64,000 nucleotides of DNA from Nematostella vectensis. Taxonomy: Eukaryota > Cnidaria > Anthozoa > Actiniaria > Edwardsiidae. Where the stretch lies: contig NC_064035.1 of NCBI RefSeq assembly GCF_932526225.1, positions 10,155,296-10,219,295 of the forward strand, in the 5' to 3' direction. Positions 30,801-56,093 of the stretch are shown one piece after another; the stretch's first letter is position 1, and each line of letters starts with the position of its first letter. The notes below the pieces were generated by a model. The model ran no database searches and was not told where the DNA came from. It worked only from the letters and a program-made list of their open reading frames with translations. Both the position numbers and the translations under genes were made by a program.

Positions 30801-33377
30801 CTCCAGAAATACAGAACCTCCAAAGAAGACATACTCTGAGTTTTGACCAACAATTTTGTAAAATAATTTAGTCCAAATTGATACGTCGTTCTCAACTCGA
30901 TTTGATAGTAGAAATGTCTTCTTTCGCTTTAAATCCTCTACACAGACGATAAGATATATTCACTGAAAAGCTCCTTTTGAGGGAGTTTGAAGCCGATTGT
31001 TCGTAAAGTTAACGATTCTAGAAAAAATAACAAATAAAATGCTGTTTTAAGGTAAAGATCTATAACTTCGGCAGAAAAAAAATCCAGTTTTCGATGGTCA
31101 TTTTACAAATAAACTTACTATTTCGAGCTTTAGAGGTGAGCGGGCCGGTATCGCGGGGTCCTGATCGTAGGATACCGGACGCTCACGAGAGCCAATCAGA
31201 GCGCGCGATTTGATGGGTACCGGACCCCGAAAAAAAATAATTATTGATATCCTCCTTCGGTTTTGTCTGATCCGTTCATTTTCAAAACAGTACAGTCAGT
31301 CGCATCCTCCAACGTTAAAGAAAACGTGAGAATTTTCTTACGCAATTCCTTTATCGCGCGCAAGCACATTTGCCCGCGTTCATAGATTTCAAGTATCGCT
31401 TTTATTGAACGTTGACCAAATGTGAGAGCCAACAGATTTCCCAATGACTCTATTTGGGATGCAAAAGGACTCCACGGTAGTCTGGGGTAATGTATTTTTC
31501 TCTTTTTTCTACTTCAGGACGAGAAACATCAAATTTTGTCTTCAAGTGTTTGGATTCGGCAGGTATGATAACATACGTTTCTGCTGTTGCTTTTGTAGTC
31601 TACATTGTTGTTGTTGTTGTTATTATTGCTTTAATGTTGTTGCTGTTGTTATTGTTATTATTATTACTTTGTAAACGCACCCCCCCTCCCCCCCACAACG
31701 GTCGAGGGTCCATTTTCGGCTCTCAATAGACGTGCTATTTGTAGACAAATCTATAAAGCATAAGCTAGATCACTCTAGTATGTAGCCAAATCTGTCAATA
31801 AACGTCCCGTGGAGATACTGCAAAGGCATAAAACACCTTTCTTTGTTCTTTCGGAGGTGGTCAAATTTTTATCAGAGAACTCCCCCCCCACCCCAGAAAA
31901 ATTAGGTCCACTTTTACGGATTCCGCACCCCCCTCCCCCCCAAGAAACATCCTTGGTTACGGGCCTGCTTTAGTAGTCTGCAATGTCTCTGACTCGGGTC
32001 CTGATCAACTAAGTTTTTTTTTACTAGTCGTGGATCGCTGAGACGTTAAGCTGGGATCCTGCAGAGTACGGTGGTGTCAATCAAATAGTCGTGTCATCCC
32101 AGTTACTATGGCAACCAGATACTGTCCTTTACAACAAGTAAGTGATATGTGCATGCTTAATCAAATTGTCACCGTTCATAGTTTGCTCATACCGCGCTGT
32201 GATAGTAAGTTCTCTGTTTGTCAGCATCTTTGAAGAATTCGACAGCCGCTTGGACACGACAGTCACGCGTGTGCGCGTTTACTCGAGCGGTTTCGTGTAC
32301 TGGGCCATGCCTTATGTGTTCAAGACAATGTGCAAGATCGATGTAACAGACTTCCCGTTCGATTCCCAGAGATGTCCCATCACGTTTGGCGCGTGGCAGT
32401 ACGACCAAAACGAAGTCAACCTTATCAATAACAAGAGGCTCGCCACAGTCGCGAGCACGCGTGTCGAGAATGGGGAATGGACGGTCGAGAAGGTCGCAAT
32501 TGAGCGCCGAGTAATATTCTATCAGTGCTGCCCTAACCAGCCGTACCCCGAGATCTCCTTTGTTATCCACATGCAGCGAAGATCGCTATTTTACGTGGTG
32601 AATCTCGTGTTACCGAACTTTCTCATCACATTGCTGGCGTTTTTCTCGTTTTTCATCCCCGTGGAATGTGGCGAGAGAATGTCGTTCGTTATAACAGTCT
32701 TGTTGAGTATGACCGTGTTTCTGTTACTTGTAGCAGAGAGTATCCCGCCGACCTCAGAGGCAGTACCAGTCATAGGAGTTTACTATACGTTCTGTATTGT
32801 CGAGGTGTTCCTTGCTTTAGTTGCGACCGGGATCAGTTTTCGGATCAACTACAGTTACATGTTCGGTGACGGCCTATCTCCATGGCTCAAGACTCTGCTC
32901 TTTGAAAAGGTCGGTCCTCTGTTGCGCTTTGACGTAAAGAAAACCCTTCGTAAGGGGTACGTCGAATACTTGGACACAAAAGCACGTGTTCCGTGTGACT
33001 GCTGCCTTGACTCCCCAGGGGGGGTTACCAGGGACGAAGAAATGCAAATGATTTGTAAACACAACGCTGGAAATGCCAATCAAAATGGTCCCGATTCTGG
33101 CGGCTTACCCCACAAGGAGATACCGGGGTTTGTGCTCAACGGCCAGCAGGCAGGAAATGGTTCGGCAAAATGCCGGGTGATCACAACCCCGGTGGAGTCG
33201 GAGCTTATCCGAGCTGTCAAATGTCATCAACATAGTGACAGAAAGAGGACTGAGAGCAAATTAGCGGCTGCAATCGTCGACAGGGCTTTCCTCTGGGTTT
33301 TTAATACCGTGTTCGTTATTTGCACCGCTGCGATCCTAGGAAGTCCGTCAATCAAGTCAAATCACTCCGATGGGTGA
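27829..33377 (+). CDS. Nicotinic acetylcholine receptor alpha-type subunit, complete, 5 exons
   Basis: Exons: 27829-27925, 28484-28620, 31518-31562, 32028-32137, 32225-33377; phases agree and give 513 aa. Residues 1-33 form a hydrophobic signal peptide (MDSLSTSTAF...). The extracellular domain shows the loop D region VWIRQSWIAETLSWDP, loop A LLWQPDTVLYNN, the Cys-loop Cys166-Cys180 with exactly 13 residues between (KIDVTDFPFDSQR), loop B Trp187 and loop C Tyr229-x-Cys231-Cys232-x4-Tyr237. The adjacent Cys pair and complete aromatic box define an alpha subunit with a full principal acetylcholine-binding face. M1 (about 251-275), M2 (283-305, GERMSFVITVLLSMTVFLLL, with Glu at -1' predicting cation selectivity), M3 (312-337) and M4 (about 485-505) are present, with a long cytoplasmic M3-M4 loop. 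The protein should be a plasma-membrane ligand-gated cation channel. Which vertebrate subunit is closest cannot be said by eye. Confidence 0.96.
29254..29417. repeat. Long palindromic (foldback) element in nAChR intron 2
   Basis: The 164-bp sequence folds on itself around about 29335. The left arm includes GGTCCGTATCGTGAAATACC and GACCGAGGTC; the right arm contains their complements GGTATTTACACGATACGGACC and GAGGTCACGG, and the ends AAATATATGTTATTTTCCAG and CTGGGAAATAACATATTT pair. It has no coding capacity and resembles a MITE or foldback copy. Arm identity is high with a few mismatches. Confidence 0.85.
29571..30778. mobile_element. Non-autonomous hAT-like TIR element in nAChR intron 2
   Basis: The 1,208-bp element begins CCCGGCCCTACCAATCG and ends CGGTTGGTAGGGCCGGG, inverted termini of about 15 bp. 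It is flanked by the direct repeat TTCCACA(C) at 29564-29570 and 30779-30786, a 7-8 bp target duplication as expected for hAT transposons. The subterminal regions are packed with AATCGATAATAATCGAT-like motifs in both orientations (29590-29760 and 30580-30760). No transposase frame is present. The internal part includes a short repeat of TGTCGAACGTGAAACGG near 30250-30300. Confidence 0.75.
31601..31672 (+). repeat. TTG/TTA microsatellite
   Basis: Imperfect (TTG)n and (TTA)n trinucleotide runs lie in nAChR intron 3, just after exon 3. Confidence 0.85.
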
Positions 33378-34476
33378 TCTTGGCCCGACGAAAACATTTA
33401 TTTGAGGAATGAGATCTTATATAGGGGCTCCGACTTTTATGCATCATGTTTTACAGGAAAAAGAAATTAATTACAAAGTTTAGCCGTTTTTAGTTTTAGT
33501 AGTAATATATATTTTTTTTGCTTTGTGCTTTCCAAGCGTTTTTCCACAACTGCTTGCTTCTCGAAGATGATACAAAATGGCAAAGAATTAAAACATGAGT
33601 TGAGATAGGAATATGAAATTTATATGAAATAGTTTAGTTGTCAGTAAACGTTTCTGGTGAATCTATTTCATTACTGGTCGTTTTACCCGGAAGGGAGAGG
33701 GGGGGGGGGGGGGGGGGGGTACAGTATGAATGGTTTTGCACCCTAGGTCTTAACCTTCAATTCGGATCTCCTGTGGTTGAACGCCTGGAGCGAGGCTTGG
33801 CTTGGGTAGTCAGTGCATTTATAAGCATCCTTTTTAAGCTATTTCTTGGTTAAAACACACTAAAAAGAACGTTATGCAAGTAACATATCTATGAATTATC
33901 AACAAATGTTAAGATACGTATGTAATCTTTATTTACAAATTGTCACTTTAACAAATCTTGATATTGCTAATTAAAGATGTTATGAAATATGAAATATTAC
34001 AAACTGTGATTCGTGCCGTGTGTGTTTGGGGCGTTCCAGGGCGGTCACGAAGAAAACACGTAATTGAGGAAACAGGGTTAGGATTTTCGAGCTTAGATAT
34101 TAGATATGGGATTCACATAAGAAAGTATTTTACCGTTTGGATTTCTTAAGGAGTAACACTTGGGTTGGTTGTTTCCATCGCATTTCCAGGGGTACGGAAT
34201 TCGAGAAGGGTAATATATTCGCTGCATCACCCCAGCAAATAGATACTTTCCAACGTAACATCGTGCAGCTGGAAAGCGTTTTTGTTTTCCGTGATCTTTT
34301 GTTGATATGTTTGGTTGTATGTTTTAAGGTTACGTAACTACGTTGACATACGTTGACATAACGTTTTCACCACATGTCGTATAAACATCATAAAAATATG
34401 ATAAATTTTCTCGCCTGTTGCACGCAATAAGTGTAAGAAAACTTCATGAAATAGTAGAAGAGCATTGCATGCAAAA
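33378..34476. other. Intergenic region between the convergent nAChR and globin genes
   Basis: This contains the nAChR 3' UTR. A poly-G run of about 24-26 bases lies at 33693-33719. No further coding feature is supported. Confidence 0.6.
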
Positions 34477-34790
34477 GCAGGGGCGCTGACTTTAAGATGT
34501 CTGCCCCTGTTTCACATGGTATCGGCGATATAGGGGGGGGGGGGGCATTGCATTGGAAAAGCCATTAGGAAACCATTAGTTGCAGAGGTTCTTTTGGCTT
34601 CGCTCTGACATCAAGGAGGTGTGCCCATGTTTCACATGGTATTAGCGATAAAACAAAACAAGGGGAATGGGAGGGCATCGCATGGAAAACCCCCTTAGGC
34701 AACTATTAGTTTCAGAGGATTTTTTAGGCTTCGCGCTGCTGACTTCAGGAGGAAAGTCCATGTTTCATGGTATCCGCGATAAAACGAAAC
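34477..34790. repeat. Tandem partial duplication of the globin terminal exon and 3' UTR
   Basis: A unit of about 130 bp containing GTTTCACATGGTATCGGCGAT and GGCTTCGCTCTGACATCAAGG occurs at about 34477-34605, 34606-34735 and, in part, 34736-34790. The third copy is the end of the globin terminal coding exon (minus strand, residues RFIADTMKHGLSS and stop) plus adjacent 3' UTR. In the other copies the matching frame is broken by a stop, so they are non-coding relics downstream of the gene. A G12 run lies inside the first copy (about 34531-34542). Confidence 0.8.
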
Positions 34791-37700
34791 AGTTTGTTCC
34801 AAGCCTCGGCTGTTCCGTCTGTCCATTGAGTCTTGAGCAGATCTTGTATCGTGTCCGTGTAAGCAACTTGCATGGCCTATCAATAAAGGCATCTCAGTCC
34901 TTCAGCAGTTTCAGTACCATAAGTTGCGAGGCTACATAAGGTGCTATGGCTATTTCTCCATTGCGCGGGGACCCTCTATAAAAAAATCCTAAGTTCATGA
35001 ATTCTTTACTCGGCGTCTATACATAAAGCTTTATTCAATGAGCAACCTCTTATGAACGAACACGACCCGATCAAAATAAAATATTATTATAATTTCAAAT
35101 GTTTATGAAATAAGTTATTTCGCATGCTTTGAGCCTGGACGTTTAATTTGCTTGATTCAACACTGGGACCCCTGTGGCGCGTGGAGAAGGTGTCGGCTTG
35201 AACAATCCCGAGGCTCGCGCAACACAGCTGTATTTTGCCTATTTGATGCCCATTTTAAAAACATTGCTCTTTGTGAATCATTTACTCTCGGGGCAACCTT
35301 ATTCGAAATTGACTCTTTATAGGAACGTCTTATTTTCAGTCGAGACTTGGCCGTTATATAAAAATAAAATACCAAATCAAGTATTTGAGGAGAATTTCAC
35401 CAATAATAAACAGCAATGTATATTAGAAAACACCACACTAAAAATTTTTTTTGCCATCTGACTCGTGTGGACATTCTTAGCATCTGTTGAAATCTCTCTC
35501 GAGGTTCTAATTTAGAAGGTTCTTTTAAGATTCTTAAAAGAAGTGTAGGTGTATACTATAAACAAGAAATCACTTTTTCGTATTTATGCTTTAACACTGT
35601 AGTCTATCTGTGCCTATCAACCCTATGGCAACACTGATTATCAATAAAATCTAAATTTAAAATCATAAACGCTCGGAGCGTTCCTGTAGCTTTCCACACA
35701 TTAGACAATATTTCCAGTCTGAAAACACTAATGCAAATAGATTATTTCATAAATCCCGATCGATTCAAAAGGAAACAAAAGCGAACTTCTAAAAGCAGCG
35801 ACGGCGAAGGTGATGAAAACGTGACCTAAATAAATCATTCTAAAATCTATTCTAGTTTGGAGTGAATTAACTCGTTTTTGTAGTTCCAGAAGCAAAGATA
35901 AGCTATTGTAAGAACTTGTTACTGCCTTAGCGAACAAAATATAATTGTGTTGAAGGCAAACGCCCTGCTCGAGATCTTTATTAGCACATCGAGTGACAAG
36001 GGGTGGACAAAGGGGGTGCTCGTATCCAGCCTTGAAATACAAATAAAATCAACCATCATGAAATACAAATAAAAACAAGAATATCTCTATGAATTAGACA
36101 ACTCACATCGAGATAGGCCGGCTTGAGGGCCCTTGCCTTGTGTCGTGCCCCGAGGTTTTCTAAGTAAGCGGCGAAACTTTCCGCATCATCCATGGCGGAG
36201 ACAGCGTTCTCTACGGCCTTCATGACTCGCTTGGCGTGACCGTGTAACGCATTAGCCTGCTCCAGCTCAACCTGGTCTAGTGTGGCAAACTCTGGGAACA
36301 GCTTTTGGTAGTCTGGGTTTATTTCAAAGAACCTGAAAACAAAAGGATGTGTTTGAGTGAAGAGCAATTTTCATGCGCGAAGCCAGGATTTGTCGGGAAG
36401 GGAGTGCGCGGGCATAGATGCCCATATAAAAAAGGCCAAGATTGGGAGTTTTATTGCGCGCCCCAGTGACCCTCCCATGCTATACGCAATATATTCTACC
36501 TTTAAATCGCCCGAGCTACACCCCAGAAAATAGGGCTTATTCATACAGTGAAGTTAAACCCAACCAATCAAACCCTCCCGCTAGCTCTAAAGTAATTATT
36601 TTAAGTATTTCTCTCTAAATTTTACCATTGATACGAGGTGGTGTTATTCCTTAGAGCCTCGAGTAAACAGTCATCATCTCTTTAAAAGCGGACAAATTAT
36701 CGAGAAACGAGAAATGCCCTCTTAACGAGAAAAGTGTCCAGACGTGGACAAATAAAGTAGTGTATATTCCCCCTCTGATGGGATTTGTAAGCAGCAGGAT
36801 AGTTTTAAAAAGAAGAGAAGGGGAAAAATTTGAAAGAATTGAACAAAAACATACACCTCCATGTCCTATAACTGTTTTTTACGTCGTCGAAAGCTAATTC
36901 AAGTCCCAACACCCGTATGTCTACGAGAACAGGAAAGCAATCATTCTAATAACAATAGATATTTCCTTGCCGCTGGCGTATACTGTATTTGTTGTGTTGT
37001 CTGGAATATCGCCAATTACCTGTCATCTCATAGGACAAAATGCTTTAGATTCAATAAAGAAACACAAAACCACGGGATGTCAGAAAAAGTTAGATATTAT
37101 TTAAACAACTGCCTAAGGCTAGCTATGTTACTTTTCAACATCCGTTTAACATGAAACGATTTTTCTTGAAAATCTGCACACCAAAGGATGCGAACCGAAA
37201 TTTCTCATTAATAGACATCCGAATGAAATAAAACTTTCCTATATGCGAGAGATAATAAAAATAACTTGCTATCCTTTTCTACTCATTAATATATTACTCT
37301 ATCTTTTTAGTGCGCATACATCTCGGAAGTGAATAATATTTATTGCTTTTCTATCGTTTACAATACAGGTATCTGTGTTTTATCGTAGAGACTTAGCAAA
37401 GGACTTATACAACAGGCCTATTTACACAGTGTCTCATTGATAAAGGATCCTTAAAGGGCAAGATAAACATCTTAGCGAAGTTTACCCTTGGACGCTTTGG
37501 ACTCCATGGCGACAGAATATATGAAGTCAATAGAACTCATATAAAACATCCTACGATAAAAGGAAGAAGACGCCATGCCATAAAAATAACATTACTTTGT
37601 AGAAAACAGAGAACAGAAGAAAATTGTTGGGTATTTAAAGTAGCGAGCAGGGATTCGCGAGCGGTGCGATGTGAATACAGGAAGTGGTAGAACAACTTCC

Positions 37701-38033
37701 GCAACTCTCCGGCTAATCATTTGATTTTAGTTTAAAAATGTCTTTAAAGAAAAAGAAATCCTCTATAAAAACCCAACTTTTAAGTTGATGAGGCTTCTTG
37801 AGAACTTTTTCATCGTTAAATGTTTGACTTTTTCCTGGACTACTGCCTTATGCGTCACAAGGCAGGTAAAAGTTAGCTCGATACTCTTACCTGAGAAAAG
37901 TCTTTTTGCCAACTGCCTTCGAGTGTTGCTCGATTGTCTCCCACGTTTCTCGTACTAGATACTTCTGGGCTACAGATAGGGGGATTTTCACGGGCTCTCT
38001 AGGCGGTTTGAAGGTAGACGAACCACAACCCAT
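34745..38033 (-). CDS. Globin with predicted N-terminal acylation (globin X-like), complete, 3 exons
   Basis: Exons: 38033-37891, 36332-36107, 34876-34745; phases agree and give 166 aa. The introns fall at the ancestral globin positions: after the B helix (AG|G, B12.2-like) and in the G helix (phase 0, G7-like). The start MGCGSS is a good N-myristoylation signal with Cys3 for palmitoylation, as in membrane-bound globin X proteins. The globin core shows FFEINPDYQKLFPEF (Phe CD1), HGHAKRVM (distal His E7, probably the second His) and LENLGARHKARALKP (proximal His F8). The final exon reads AMQVAYTDTIQDLLKTQWTD and ends FIADTMKHGLSS; it has no internal start and was found from its TTGATAG acceptor and phase. 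An upstream ATG in the same frame (38093) would add 20 residues and hide the acylation signal; I prefer 38033. It likely binds haem at a membrane, with a redox or sensing rather than transport role. Confidence 0.92.
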
Positions 38034-41000
38034 ATCTCCAAGTCTGCCCGTGTTTTGCGGCAAATGTTGATCTTTTAGATTTACAAAGCGCACCTGCTGG
38101 TTCTAGAAAGAAATTAACTAATTAAAAGGCTTGAGCATATTTGTGTGAAGAAGAAGACTTCCGTAAATTGCCTAGACTTTGCTGCAAGGGTATTTTTCTT
38201 GTGGCGCGTCCTACGCGCGCTTTGATTGGACGAAAAAACAGTAATATATTGTCAGTTGAGTGTAAATCTTTTATTTTTGTAACAGACACGTCTTTCGCAG
38301 CCGTTAACACAGGGAGCCCATAACTAAAAACGGCCGGGAGGGGGGGGGGTCTCATTAATCAAAAGGAATGATATAATCAGTAAAACAGGTGCAGACTTAG
38401 AAATCTTGCCAAGATTTCCCCAAAAGAACTGAAACCATATCTCACTTTCGTCAATGACTTTCCGGATGATGGACAGATTGTTGTGAGATGACGTGATTTG
38501 GAAGTTTAGCCCAATGAAAACAGCTCAAGGCTTTTGTCGTAACCGCGATGTATTGTTTTCGCTTGTAAGACACGAACGTGAGTTTGAAGATTACTCAAAA
38601 TCGCATTACTGCCAACATTGTGACTTTTGGGACATTCAAGCCACGAGATAGTTTCCAGGAAACACGTCAAGAACAGGAAATGGCTCAAAGGATGCACTTT
38701 TTTATTTAAACAATATTTACTAGCAATAATCCCAAAAGCAGAAAGCTTATCTAGGGGGACTCTCATGCTACATGGGATGCCCTTACCCTATTGTAAAGGC
38801 GGAGTAAACATTAGTTAGGAACTTCAACTTAATCAAACACTTATCTCAAGACTTCCAGTCTTACAGTATAATGTCGGTCAAGTAGAGCAAAAATTGAAAT
38901 ATCCGGAAAAGATAAATGAAAAGCAGTTAAAAAAGCAATAATATTTAGCATTCAATATTAAGTTATAGAGTTAACTTGCACATATGGAGTAAAAGAAAAC
39001 AAAACGTACCTTGATACTCTCGCAACTTCCAAAACTTCAGCAAACAGCAAAGCAAGCAAGCGAATAAACGAATGAAAAAGCACACTTACTAGTAGGAAGA
39101 CTAACTAGATAAAAACAAACAAGCCAGTAAACAGAAACTAACTTTCAAACAACAGAAGGCAATCAAAATAAAGTCGAGATCTAAAATAGGGACGTGTTAA
39201 ATAAACCCACATTTCTGAAACACAGAAAACTCAGTATTTTTCACTGGTAGAATAAATCTGAGTCTTACATCCTTAAATGTTTTATGTGTAGTGACTTGCT
39301 GTTTTAGGCAATGCCGCTTATATGATACGTTAGTGTTAGTGCGGAGAAGGGCCCTCAGTTTTTTGTTTAAAAAAAATGGACACTCTCTTATACACCTATT
39401 TTGAGTTACTCTCACAGTAAAAAAAATGCAACTAGACAAGCTACAGGATCTCATTAAAATCCGCGTCCTCTCTTTCTGCAGATAAATTATGTGTCTTTTA
39501 AATACGCCTTTTACGTGCCGACCGAGATTGTCTCTTCAACTAAAAACTTAATTTACCCTGCTTTGAAAAAAATAAATAAATGAGATAAAAATGGACAGAA
39601 GCATTGTCATAATTTCGAAATGATGTTATAAGAAATACCAGGCACATTGATAAATACTTCTTGTGTTGTTTTGGAGAAGTCGTTAGTCGAGCAGGGACGG
39701 CAAGAATGCATGAGATTTTACAGAACGTTATAGTGATTAAAGTCTAGAGAATATATATATCGACGAAAAAGGGGGAAAATAGATCAACAAATTTCCAAAT
39801 CTAATGGGAGCATACCTGACTCAAAAAGCGAATTAGAAATGGGTGGTCTGTTTCATGGGGATGATGTTTTTGTATAAACTTAGCACACTTACCACTGTTT
39901 AAAATGCCGAACGCTGAAAGATGTTGAATTCCTGGCAGTGAACCGAAATCACCTGCAAAACAATTATTTCAATTCGAGTCACAACAATATGAACGATCCC
40001 GGAAAAGTAAACACCATGTTACGGTAGGCAGAATAATAAACACGAGAAAGCAATACCACACGAAACTAATAACCGGTGATTTGAACATGAAAAACAAAAA
40101 AATCATACTAACTTTTTTCAGCTATCCTTGAATGAAAATCAATTACAGATTACAGTGCTGTGGGCATGTGACTCGACGGGCACATTTTGGTAGCGAGATT
40201 GGAATGATTTGTATATGAATAACCTTTACGGGGCAGGAAAAACTTTTATGATGTCGGTCACGTGACAACCAGAATACAGAACAGAGCAATCTGGCAAATG
40301 AGCAGCGAGCATTTTGCCAGACAGATGCCAGGAATCTTTTTTAGGTAGGTTTGAATATTATCAGGTATTTTCACAAGGTTTCCACTTTAATGGCACAATA
40401 CGGATTAGAAATTATTATTTTGGCTGGTGTTAGATGAATAGGCCCGATTACGCATGTATACTCAGTGTATTTGATTTCGAAAAAAAAGGAGTTTACTTTG
40501 ATGGTAAATAAGTAATAAAAGATCTGCGAAAAAAAGGTACATTCAAAATCACAATTTTACCAAAAAAAGCCTCCCGAAATATATATATTTATACTGGAGT
40601 CCTTAAAACCCATCCACGTCTTTCATGGTGAGCTAGGCTGTTTATTTTTGTTCGTAAACAAAGATCAGAGATAATAATATATGAAAACAGTTAAAGGCTT
40701 AATGACTCCAATTCTGTTTCGTACCGACTTAATGAATTAAAGAATAAGCTAAAAAAGATACGTGATTATTCAATTCTTCATCATCAGACATCAGAAAACA
40801 TGCCTTATAGTGTTAGTTGGTATCATATCGGTAATGATATGGGACCACAACTTTAAGGTTGTAAATAAGTTATTTATTTCAAAAATAAAAAATTCAACGC
40901 GAGTACAACCCTGAGGGTAGCCTTCGCGTCTAAGTAGAAGCACGGCCTTCTATTGAATAGAGTCTTCATTTAGCTTTTTAAAGTAAGCTTTAAAACGCAT

Positions 41001-41890
41001 CCCCCTCTCCCAACCTCCGTAGAGATAAATAAAGGAAACACTTAAGAAAAGTATTTACAGATAGGGAAATATGGACAAATGGCAGCCGGAAGGGGGTACA
41101 ACAGCTTTCTTTTTTTTTCTAGAACACTCTCATAATTTGAATTATAGTATTCGACCGCGCTTCAAACGAAAAACCCGCGTGCGCCACACATGGTAACAAT
41201 GAGCAGCTCTGTACGTTTCATGCGGCAAACATAAAACACTCCGAACGTCTACCAAAACCGGAGCGCGGGAAAATAGTGCATTTTCTTTCGTCGGCCATCT
41301 TGGCTTTTACTGATACTAATGCGCATGTAGTCTTTGCGGCTGCGAATTTCAATTACCGCGAACTTTAATATCGCAGAATTTAATATGCTATATCATCATC
41401 ACAGGTAGGCCAAGCTCTTTATTTGTCCCTATTGATTTTACGGTAAACATAGGGCGAAAAACAAAATTAGTGAAAAATAAAAAACAACTTGTAGTCTAGT
41501 GGCGTGTTTGTATACTTTTGACTTGTTCTTTGGCCTTATTTTAATTTTAAAAAGCGCCTTTTTCAAGATTCAAGATTCATGATTTGAAATCTTAATTTTT
41601 TTTTATCGTCCTATGTTTACCGTAAAATAGGGACAAAAAAGAGCTTGGGCTACCTGTGGCATCATTTGTTTTTTTTGTCGTTTTTCCAAAAATTGACGAT
41701 GTAAATATGGTGCGCTTTCTACAGTTTTGTTTTGTTGTGATTTATAAAATTTTCGACAAAAAAGCTGATATTTTCGCGAAAATAAAATTCCCTTAGAAGA
41801 TAATTTTGCCCCAAACCGCCAAATTAAAGTCTCATCTTTTCGAAAAAAAATAAAAGAGATAGTAATAAGTCCTTTATTTTCGCTATGTAC
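38034..41890. other. Region upstream of globin, with a possible 5' non-coding exon
   Basis: The globin 5' region lies on the minus strand. A CTTTCTAG acceptor near 38107 suggests the first coding exon is preceded by an untranslated exon. A 60-bp segment at 39952-39893 bounded by TTTTGCAG and GTAAGTG is a candidate. A minus-strand ATG at 41298 in GCCAAGATGGCCGACG resembles a YY1 initiator and could mark the distal promoter. No other gene is supported. Confidence 0.4.
41400..41658. mobile_element. MITE-like element with about 55-bp terminal inverted repeats
   Basis: The left end (CACAGGTAGGCCAAGCTCTT...GGTAAACATAGGGCG) is repeated inverted at the right end (CGTCCTATGTTTACCGTAAA...AAGAGCTTGGGCTACCTGTG). 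The element is 259 bp with an A+T-rich non-coding centre. ATCAT occurs just outside each end (41395-41399 and 41661-41665) and may be a target duplication. Confidence 0.75.
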
Positions 41891-44873
<2,983 letters not shown>

Positions 44874-45191
44874 TCAGAATGTATTTTCTTCACAATAGTC
44901 ACGTGTTTTTGGAAGATTTCTCGTGTGGTGTCTCACTTCTCTGCTACTGAGGAGGAACCGCTTGCAATCACAACAGGGAGCCCAAACATCCGAGGTCTAG
45001 CTGATTTATTTTATTTTTCATACTTCAAGTGTATTTTTAATGATATCTACTAAATCAAAATATTATGCGTAAATAGACAATGATTTTCTCCCATTTGCGC
45101 AAAAAAAAAAAGATTAACGAAAATGCTGTTATTTATTGAGAAGGTTTGGACCGAGCCCGTGGTCTCAGCGGTATCACAATAATTATCCAAG
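44874..45191. promoter_or_regulatory. Bidirectional promoter region, TMEM41A / PIGA
   Basis: Only 318 bp separate the divergent start codons. The PIGA ATG is embedded in CCAAGATGGCGGAC, a near-perfect YY1 motif at the start codon, which in animals commonly marks TATA-less housekeeping promoters. No TATA box is obvious in a fitting position. Confidence 0.65.
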
Positions 45192-55063
<9,872 letters not shown>

Positions 55064-56093
55064 ATATTGGGCAAGCTCATGTACCCAGATATTAACAATG
55101 CGCCAAACAGTAAAGAGACAAATGCTAGCCTGAAATATCTCCAAATAAACTGTTTTGGGTTGTGGATCACTCACAAAGAAGCGCAGTCCCTAAGTGTGGG
55201 TATGTTTTAGTATGCCGTCAGGCTGCTATCTGACCTTTACCAATTTTTGTGGTAAATTGACGAGAATTCCGCAAAAATATTCGCACATCAAACCCTCCCT
55301 ACCACCTCAAAAATATCCTTCAAAACCAATTTATTGAAAACAACCGCCATCAACTAAAAAAATTCGATACACAACAATTCTTTTAAACATACCGGCCTAC
55401 TGAAACATCTTCCCGCTACCCATCGTGTGTGCGTACTACCGGTCAAGGCACAGAAGGAGCGAAGACACAGAAATAGGTCAATTTAAGAATGTAAATATTT
55501 TTTTACAGAAAGGTAGTCTATATAAATGATTTTAAATAGATACTAAAATAATAAAGTGGTTCTCATTAACCCGTAAACTACAATTTGGCGTATTACGCTT
55601 TATTGTGATCCAATTCCATTGTTCTCTTGTTTTCCTGACTATTACACTTTGTCTATCACACTTTGTTTCGAGGGTTAGACTAATGAAAACCACTCAAAAA
55701 AGCATAAAAGCTTCTTTACAACTCTACTCTTTCAAACAATGTTTTTTAATGTACTTTTTGCGTTTTGAATAGCGAAATACTAGACGAGAAAAGATGTCCT
55801 CTACTGATTCATTTTTTATCATAATCAAACCTCTCACAATAACATCTTTAATTTTCTCAAAAAATTATCATATGGAAAATGGTCCAAAATCACTCGACCA
55901 CGCGATGCGCCTTGTGTATTCCATGGCAATGGCAACTGGGGCGCTAAACGAACACTTCTCCTGGCCTAATACCAGGTACAATCAAAGGATAATCTGCAGG
56001 TCCTTTACAATGTTATTTCAATGCCAGCGTGCAGATAACGCCTTTCTCTAAGGAGGTTATGACCTCCAAAAGAAAGGGGTTGACGGTGTCTGG

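Noticed and set aside
32187..32570. 127-codon antisense frame
   Set aside because: It is the shadow of the strongly supported nAChR exon 5 on the other strand.
35728..36042. Minus-strand frame adjacent to globin exon 2, considered as its continuation
   Set aside because: The sequence does not fit a globin G/H helix. The exon at 34876-34745 fits in phase and sequence.
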